From CAUPWF01 sp964369425 (GTDB lineage Bacteria; Bacillota; Clostridia; Lachnospirales; Lachnospiraceae), in the NCBI GenBank assembly GCA_964369425.1, contig CAYJGW010000047.1, forward strand, positions 1 through 19,744: DNA of 19,744 nt. Reading direction: 5' to 3'. The stretch's first letter is position 1. The number at the start of each line of letters is the position of its first letter. The position numbers and the translations under genes were made by a program. A model generated the notes under the pieces. That model saw only the letters and a program-made list of their open reading frames with translations, was not told the origin of the DNA and did no database searches. Below are positions 15,062 to 19,744 of this stretch, one piece after another.

Positions 15062-16495
15062 ATGAGTGGAATTATTACGAAAAGCAAAGAAGTAGGTTGG
15101 TGGAAAGATAAGGTGGCTTATCAGATTTATCCAAAGAGTTTTTACGATACCAATGGAGACGGAATTGGTGATTTAAGAGGTGTTATTGAAAAATTAGATT
15201 ATTTAAAGGAATTGGGGATAGATATTATTTGGATATCNNNNNNNNNNNNNNNNNNNNNNNNNNNNNNNNNNNNNNNNNNNNNNNNNNNNNNNNNNNNNNN
15301 NNNNNNNNNNNNNNNNNNNNNNNNNNNNNNNNNNNNNGTGAGAGAGAAATTGTATGAAATGGTATGTTGGTGGCTTGAAAAAGGGATTGATGGATTTAGA
15401 ATTGATGCAATCGTCAATATTAAGAAAGAGCTAGGGTTTAAAGATTACGAACCGGACCGCGCAGATGGGATGTGCGCATTGTCTCATATGTTAAGTGAAG
15501 CAGAAGGATTGGATACGTTCCTACATGAGTTAAAAGCAAATACATTTGAAAAATACAATGCCTTTACCGTAGCAGAACTTTTTAACATAAAAGAAGGAGA
15601 AGAAAAAAAGTACGTTGGTGATAAGGGAACTTTTTCAACAATTTTTGATTTCAGTGTAGAAATAGAAAGAACGGGAAATAATTGGTATGAAAGCAAAGGG
15701 TTAGATGCAGAGGAAATTAAGCGAATTATTTTTGAGTCTCAAAAGAAAAATGAGAGTATCGGAATGATGGCGAATATTATCGAGAATCATGACGAACCAA
15801 GAGGAGCAAGTGCATTTTTCAAAGAAGATACAAAAGAAGATACGCAGGTAACAATGCTTGCAGCAGCATATTTATTCTTAAAAGGGATACCATTTATTTA
15901 CCAAGGGCAAGAAATTGGTATGAAGAATGAAGCTTTTGATTCGATAGAAGAATATGATGATATTTTTACGATAGATCAGTATTATGTGGCGTTAGAGGCA
16001 GGGCTTTCAAAGGAAGATGCATTAAAAGCAGTCAGTGCAAGAAGTAGAGATAATTCTCGTATGCCTGTACAGTGGACAGCTGGTAGCGAGGCAGGATTTA
16101 CAACAGGTACGCCATGGCTAAAGGTTGCAAAGTCGCATAAAGCAGTAAATGTAGAAGCACAATTAAATGAAAAAGATTCGATTTTGAGTCATTACAAAAG
16201 ATTAATTGCGTTGAGAAAGTGTGAGGAATATAGTGATGCACTCACTGACGGAGCATTTCTTGCTTACAAACCAGAGGAAAAGAACTTATTTGCGTATTAT
16301 AGACAAGGAAAAGAAAGTGATATTCTTGTTATTTGCAATTATCAGAAGGAAGAGAGAAGCATTTGCATAGAAGATACAGTTGAAAAATTGCTTTATAGTA
16401 ATCAAAAAAGAGAAACAGTGGTAGGGTCAGAGATTGTGTTGAAGGGGTATGAGAGCATAATTTTGAAAGTCGTTGGTAATAATAGACAAAAATAG
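15062..16495 (+). CDS. GH13 alpha-glucosidase (oligo-1,6-glucosidase family), with gap
   Basis: It hydrolyses maltose and short maltodextrins (and possibly alpha-1,6 bonds) to glucose in the cytosol; no signal peptide is seen. The N-terminus WWKDKVAYQIYPKSFYDTNGDGIGDLRG is the hallmark of the GH13_31 group. Catalytic residues are intact after the gap: nucleophile Asp in GFRIDAI (nt 15404), acid/base Glu in TVAELF (nt 15575), and stabilising Asp in NHDEPR (nt 15791). YQGQEIGM and SRMPVQW also fit. The residue after the nucleophile is Ala, where oligo-1,6-glucosidases usually have Val. In this family that favours alpha-1,4 substrates. The 100-N gap removes most of the first barrel half. The start has AGGAGA 6-10 nt upstream. 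The only promoter hint before it is TATAAA at 15020-15025. The product should be about 570 aa once the gap is filled. Confidence 0.9.
   Translation: MSGIITKSKEVGWWKDKVAYQIYPKSFYDTNGDGIGDLRGVIEKLDYLKELGIDIIWIXXXXXXXXXXXXXXXXXXXXXXXXXXXXXXXXXXVREKLYEMVCWWLEKGIDGFRIDAIVNIKKELGFKDYEPDRADGMCALSHMLSEAEGLDTFLHELKANTFEKYNAFTVAELFNIKEGEEKKYVGDKGTFSTIFDFSVEIERTGNNWYESKGLDAEEIKRIIFESQKKNESIGMMANIIENHDEPRGASAFFKEDTKEDTQVTMLAAAYLFLKGIPFIYQGQEIGMKNEAFDSIEEYDDIFTIDQYYVALEAGLSKEDALKAVSARSRDNSRMPVQWTAGSEAGFTTGTPWLKVAKSHKAVNVEAQLNEKDSILSHYKRLIALRKCEEYSDALTDGAFLAYKPEEKNLFAYYRQGKESDILVICNYQKEERSICIEDTVEKLLYSNQKRETVVGSEIVLKGYESIILKVVGNNRQK
15238..15337. other. Scaffold gap of 100 N inside the alpha-glucosidase gene
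   Basis: The frame happens to be kept across it. Related enzymes have about 125 residues (roughly 375 nt) between IIWIS and the VREKLYEMV segment, so the real missing stretch is probably 3-4 times the N run. The gene should be treated as incomplete sequence, not as a short variant. Confidence 0.93.
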
Positions 16496-16536
16496 AGTCT
16501 GAAATTCTGTAAAAAGCAACAAAAAAATAAAAGTTG

Positions 16537-16565
16537 TTGAAAAAGTGGTACTGGTATGGTAATAT
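16537..16565 (+). promoter_or_regulatory. Promoter of the maltodextrin importer operon
   Basis: TTGAAA (16537-16542), 17 nt, TAATAT (16560-16565), with TG one base before the -10. The expected start is near 16572, within the operator region. The AT-rich stretch before it, with CAACAA/TTGTTG arms (16517-16539), is not a good terminator for the upstream gene. Confidence 0.75.
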
Positions 16566-16570
16566 CTACT

Positions 16571-16601
16571 TGTAAGCGGTAACGTTACCGACAACGTTAC
16601 C
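16571..16601 (+). promoter_or_regulatory. Overlapping cre-like site and LacI-family operator
   Basis: TGTAAGCGGTAACG (16571-16584) fits the cre pattern TGWAANCGNTNWCA at 13 of 14 positions. GGTAACGTTACC (16578-16589) is a perfect palindrome with the central CG typical of LacI operators. A second AACGTTACC is at 16593-16601, repeating the first (16581-16589) after 3 nt, as at malQ. All of it sits at the predicted transcription start. Confidence 0.7.
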
Positions 16602-16615
16602 AAGAAAAATACCAA

Positions 16616-16636
16616 CTAGCATAAAAAGAGTGCTAG
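16616..16636 (+). other. Leader hairpin before the sugar-binding-protein gene
   Basis: CTAGCA (16616-16621), 9-nt loop, TGCTAG (16631-16636) in the 5' untranslated region, 11 nt before the ribosome site AGGAGGG. A 5' stem of this kind often stabilises the mRNA; a regulator site is the other possibility. Confidence 0.45.
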
Positions 16637-16661
16637 CATACATATTTAGGAGGGTAATAAT

Positions 16662-17990
16662 ATGATGAAAAAATTATTAGTAGCATTGTTAGGAACAGCT
16701 ATGGTAGCTTCAATGCTCACAGGATGTGGCGGAAGTGAAAGTGAAGATGATGGAAAAGGATCTGTGTATTATCTTAACTTTAAGCCAGAAGTTGCTGAAG
16801 TTTGGGAAGAGGTAGCAGCGACTTATACAGAAGAGACAGGCGTAGATGTAAAAGTTGTAACAGCAGCAGGAGGGAACTACGAATCTACTTTGAAGTCAGA
16901 GATTGCAAAGACAGATGCACCTACATTATTCCAAATTAACGGACCTATCGGATATGATGCATGGAAAGATTACTGTGCAGATCTAACAGAGACTGAATTT
17001 AACAAAGCTTTGACAGATCCAAACTTAGCAGTAACAGGAGAAGATGGTAAAGTTTATGGAGTACCATTTGCTGTTGAAGGATATGGAATTATTTACAACG
17101 ATGCAATTATGCAAGAGTATTTTGCACTTGATGGCGCATTAGCAACTTCAATGGATGAGATCAATAACTTTGATACATTTAGTGCAGTAGTAGAAGATAT
17201 GCAGGCAAGAAAAGACGAGTTAGGAATTAAAGGTGTATTCGCATCTACTTCATTACTCCCAGGTGAAGAGTGGAGATGGCAAACACACTTAGCAAACCTT
17301 CCAATCGAAGCTGAGTTAGAAGATGCAGGTGTAGCGGATTTGGATGAGATCGAATTCACATATGATCAAGAATTCAAAAACATTTTTGATTTATATCTAA
17401 ACAATTCAGTAACTGAGCCTAAGCTTTTAGGAGCAAAAGGTGTGAATGATTCTATGGCAGAATTTGCGTTAGGGCAAGCAGCTATGGTTCAAAATGGTAA
17501 CTGGGCTTGGGGACAGATTTCAGAAGTTGATGGAAACGTTGTAAAAGAAGAAGATATTAAGTTTATGCCTATCTACTCTGGATTTGAAGGAGAAGAAACA
17601 CAAGGGTTATGTATCGGAACAGAGAACTTCTTTGCAATCAATAGCCAAGCAACAGAAGAAGATCAACAAGCATCTATCGACTTTGTTAATTGGTTGATTT
17701 CATCTGATACAGGAAAAGATTATATGACGAATGCATTAGGAAATATTGCACCGTTCACAACTTTTGAAGACGATGAGAAACCAGCAGATCCACTAGCGCA
17801 ATCAATTCTTGAGTACACTGCTAGTGACAAAGAAAACATTGACTGGGTATTCACTAGCTTCCCAAGTCAGACATTCAAAGATAACTTCGGATCAGCTCTT
17901 TTAGAGTATGCACAAGGCACAAAAGAATGGGATGATGTAAAGACAACTGTAGTAGACCAATGGGCTACAGAAAAAGCAGCAACTAACTAG
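16662..17990 (+). CDS. Maltodextrin/maltose ABC importer, solute-binding lipoprotein
   Basis: 442 aa. It captures sugar outside the membrane and delivers it to the permeases. The signal peptide MKKLLVALLGTAMVASMLTGC has lipobox LTGC, giving a lipid-anchored Cys22. It is a family-1 extracellular binding protein: an acidic linker (SESEDD), then the sugar-binding lobes with DGKVYGVPFAVEGYGIIYN and NGNWAWGQI. AGGAGGG (16648-16654) fits either of two adjacent ATGs (16662 or 16665). Gene order, the operator shared with malQ, and the enzymes next door argue for maltodextrin as substrate, but binding residues were not checked against a structure. A hairpin after the stop probably keeps this gene more abundant than the permeases. 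Confidence 0.92.
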   Translation: MMKKLLVALLGTAMVASMLTGCGGSESEDDGKGSVYYLNFKPEVAEVWEEVAATYTEETGVDVKVVTAAGGNYESTLKSEIAKTDAPTLFQINGPIGYDAWKDYCADLTETEFNKALTDPNLAVTGEDGKVYGVPFAVEGYGIIYNDAIMQEYFALDGALATSMDEINNFDTFSAVVEDMQARKDELGIKGVFASTSLLPGEEWRWQTHLANLPIEAELEDAGVADLDEIEFTYDQEFKNIFDLYLNNSVTEPKLLGAKGVNDSMAEFALGQAAMVQNGNWAWGQISEVDGNVVKEEDIKFMPIYSGFEGEETQGLCIGTENFFAINSQATEEDQQASIDFVNWLISSDTGKDYMTNALGNIAPFTTFEDDEKPADPLAQSILEYTASDKENIDWVFTSFPSQTFKDNFGSALLEYAQGTKEWDDVKTTVVDQWATEKAATN

Positions 17991-18002
17991 GTGTTGTAAA
18001 AT

Positions 18003-18033
18003 GAGCGAGTGATGAATATTGCTCGCTCTTTCT
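18003..18033 (+). terminator. Intercistronic terminator-like hairpin after the binding-protein gene
   Basis: GAGCGAG (18003-18009) pairs with CTCGCTC (18022-18028), followed by TTTCT. The weak T-tail suggests partial read-through or 3'-end protection, as is common between binding-protein and permease genes. Confidence 0.65.
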
Positions 18034-18042
18034 AAAAAATAG

Positions 18043-18077
18043 AAGGAGATGTAATGTTTGACATTACGTAAAAAGGT
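18043..18077 (+). promoter_or_regulatory. Unusual structured leader and minimal ORF before the permease gene
   Basis: A strong ribosome site, AAGGAG (18043-18048), lies 29 nt before the permease ATG, too far for normal use. It instead precedes ATG 18054, which opens a five-codon frame (MFDIT, stop 18069-18071) in phase with the permease. GTAATG-TTTGA-CATTAC (18051-18067) is a perfect hairpin that buries this ATG. Folded, it would place AAGGAG about 12 nt from the real start. AAAAGG at 18071-18076 touches the ATG and is a poor ribosome site. Confidence 0.55.
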
Positions 18078-18920
18078 ATGAATCAGAATTTAAAGAAGTA
18101 CTTTCCTATTTTTGTATTACCAACATTAATCGCATTTTTTATTGCTTTTGTAATCCCATTTGTAATGGGTGTGTATTTGGCATTTTGTGAATTTACAACA
18201 GTATCAAATGCCACTTGGGTTGGAATTGAAAACTTTGTGAAAGCATTTGAAGATGAGAATTTCTTGAACGCACTAGGATTTACTACACAGTTTTCACTAG
18301 TAGCCATTGTATCTATCAATGTATTTGGTTTCTTATTAGCACTATTGTTAACTAGAGGAATTAGAGGAACGAATATTTTCAGAACAGTATTTTTTATGCC
18401 AAACCTAATCGGAGGGATTATCTTAGGTTACATTTGGCAATCTATGATTAACGGAATCTTATATCAATATGGAGTTACAATGTTGATTGATGCGAAATAT
18501 GGTTTCTGGGGACTTGTAATTCTTATGAACTGGCAGTTGATTGGTTATATTATGATTATCTATGTAGCAGGGTTACAAAATATTCCGACAGAGCTTATGG
18601 AAGCAGCAAAAATTGATGGGGCTACTAATTTACAAGCCTTATTCAAAGTAAAGATACCGATGGTAATGCCATCAATCACAATCTGTTTATTCTTGACAAT
18701 TACAAACTCATTTAAGATGTTTGATCAAAACTTAGCTTTAACTGCTGGAGGTCCTGGTAGAGAGACTGCTATGTTGGCGTTAGATATCTATGATACATTC
18801 TATGGCAAGTCAGGATTTGAAGGTGTGGGACAAGCGAAATCAGTAATATTCTTTTTGATTGTAGCAGCAATCGGTATTACACAAGTTGTGATTTCAAGAC
18901 GTAAGGAGGTAGAGGGCTAG
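18078..18920 (+). CDS. Carbohydrate ABC importer permease, MalF-like
   Basis: 280 aa, about six membrane helices. It forms the sugar channel with the next gene product in the cytoplasmic membrane. The N-terminus LKKYFPIFVLPTLIAFFIAFVIPF is the first helix. The EAA loop that docks on the ATPase is EAAKIDGATNLQALFKVKIP (175-194). The family's LTAGGPG motif comes later. It lacks the long periplasmic insert of enteric MalF, as usual in Firmicutes. The start at 18078 is set by homology to short-N-terminus permeases; its ribosome site is odd. The next gene begins at the nucleotide after the stop. Confidence 0.93.
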   Translation: MNQNLKKYFPIFVLPTLIAFFIAFVIPFVMGVYLAFCEFTTVSNATWVGIENFVKAFEDENFLNALGFTTQFSLVAIVSINVFGFLLALLLTRGIRGTNIFRTVFFMPNLIGGIILGYIWQSMINGILYQYGVTMLIDAKYGFWGLVILMNWQLIGYIMIIYVAGLQNIPTELMEAAKIDGATNLQALFKVKIPMVMPSITICLFLTITNSFKMFDQNLALTAGGPGRETAMLALDIYDTFYGKSGFEGVGQAKSVIFFLIVAAIGITQVVISRRKEVEG

Positions 18921-19744
18921 ATGAAAAAGCAAACAATTGGAGGAAATATAGCATTTGTATTTCTATTATTTTTAACAGCGGTATTTATCGTACCTATCTT
19001 CTTTGTTATTGTAAACTCATTCAAGGGGAAACTATATATCAGTGATAGCCCTTTGTCATTGCCGACAGGTGAGATGTTTGCAGGTTTGTCTAATTATATA
19101 GAAGGAATTGACAAGACAGGATTTTTCCAAGCATTTGGATACTCTACATTTATTACAGTGTTTTCCGTAATTGCAATTGTGTTATTTACATCGATGACAG
19201 CGTGGTATGTAGTGAGAGTGAAAGGAAAATTTACAAGTACATTATACTATTTATTTGTATTTTCAATGATTGTACCTTTCCAGATGATTATGTTTACAAT
19301 GTCAAAACTAGCTGATACATTGAAATTGAACAACCCAGTTGGAATGGTAGTTCTCTACTTAGGGTTTGGAGCTGGTTTAGCAGTATTTATGTTTACAGGT
19401 TTTATCAAAAGTGTTCCAATCGAAGTGGAAGAAGCAGCAATGATAGATGGATGTACACCACTTCAGACATATTTTCAGATTGTATTTCCAATCTTAAAGC
19501 CGATTTCGATTACCATTGCAATTTTACAAGCGATGTGGATTTGGAATGATTACTTACTTCCATACCTAGTAATTGGAGTTTCTACAGATTATAAGACTAT
19601 TCCAGTAGCAGTACAATACTTGATGGGATCTTATGGAGCAAAAGATTATGGTTCATTGATGGCACTTCTAGTGTTGGCAATTATTCCGATTATTGTATTC
19701 TATCTATTCTGTCAAAAATACATCATACAAGGTGTTGTAGCAGG
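18921..19744 (+). CDS. Carbohydrate ABC importer permease, MalG-like (3' partial)
   Basis: 274 complete codons are visible and the frame is open at the right edge. The final visible GVVAG is normally within about ten residues of the C-terminus, so little is missing. The start ATG directly follows the MalF-like stop, with AAGGAGGT at 18903-18910. Hydrophobic segments are at about residues 9-32, 75-97, 108-127, 140-160, 195-216 and 245-266. The EAA loop is EEAAMIDGCTPLQTYFQIVF (170-189), and the MalG-like WIWNDYLLPYL follows at 206-216. It pairs with the MalF-like permease. No ATPase gene is visible, so a shared MsmK-type ATPase elsewhere is likely. Confidence 0.93.
   Translation, partial: MKKQTIGGNIAFVFLLFLTAVFIVPIFFVIVNSFKGKLYISDSPLSLPTGEMFAGLSNYIEGIDKTGFFQAFGYSTFITVFSVIAIVLFTSMTAWYVVRVKGKFTSTLYYLFVFSMIVPFQMIMFTMSKLADTLKLNNPVGMVVLYLGFGAGLAVFMFTGFIKSVPIEVEEAAMIDGCTPLQTYFQIVFPILKPISITIAILQAMWIWNDYLLPYLVIGVSTDYKTIPVAVQYLMGSYGAKDYGSLMALLVLAIIPIIVFYLFCQKYIIQGVVA

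Overview
The window is AT-rich, densely coded Firmicute DNA. Gene types and codon use (strong preference for A- and T-ending codons, AGGAGG-like ribosome binding sites, sigma-A-type promoters) suggest a clostridial organism, most likely Lachnospiraceae. That placement is inferred from protein style, not proven. Two runs of exactly 100 N (3585-3684 and 15238-15337) are scaffold gaps, and neither is to scale.

Layout. 1-3381: two overlapping genes for a heterodimeric ABC exporter, the first cut by the left edge, closed by a clear terminator. 3459-3782: a tandem array of a 71-bp unit that folds into two hairpins per unit, interrupted by the first gap. 3880-4746: a compact RpoD-like sigma factor without region 1.1. 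4906-5604: an unrecognised five-helix membrane protein. 5669-6532 (minus): pyridoxal/pyridoxamine kinase, sharing a bidirectional terminator with the membrane protein gene. 6638-7977: a two-gene module with its own strong promoter and a palindrome in that promoter, encoding a DUF3990-like (possible ADP-ribosyltransferase) protein and an HTH protein. It looks like a toxin-antitoxin or defence cassette inserted between metabolic genes.

8075 to the right edge: a maltodextrin/glycogen locus. It holds 4-alpha-glucanotransferase (malQ), a LacI-family regulator, a convergent AraC-family regulator, a glycogen/maltodextrin phosphorylase followed 1 nt later by a second AraC-family gene, a GH13 alpha-glucosidase (interrupted by the second gap), and a carbohydrate ABC importer: a solute-binding lipoprotein and two permeases, the last cut by the right edge. 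Together the importer brings in maltodextrins, and MalQ, the phosphorylase and the glucosidase convert them to glucose-1-phosphate and glucose. No importer ATPase gene is present here, so it is probably a shared MsmK-type ATPase encoded elsewhere.

Regulation can be read in places. malQ and the binding-protein gene each have a good promoter, followed at the transcription start by the same bipartite element, AACGWTACC-N3-AACGWTACC. This is the likely operator of the LacI regulator encoded between them. The binding-protein copy also overlaps a near-consensus cre (CcpA) site. The phosphorylase gene lacks this element and is flanked by two AraC regulators, which suggests separate control. The importer has an intercistronic hairpin after the binding-protein gene and an unusual structured leader before the first permease gene. 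No tRNA, rRNA, CRISPR array or insertion sequence was seen.
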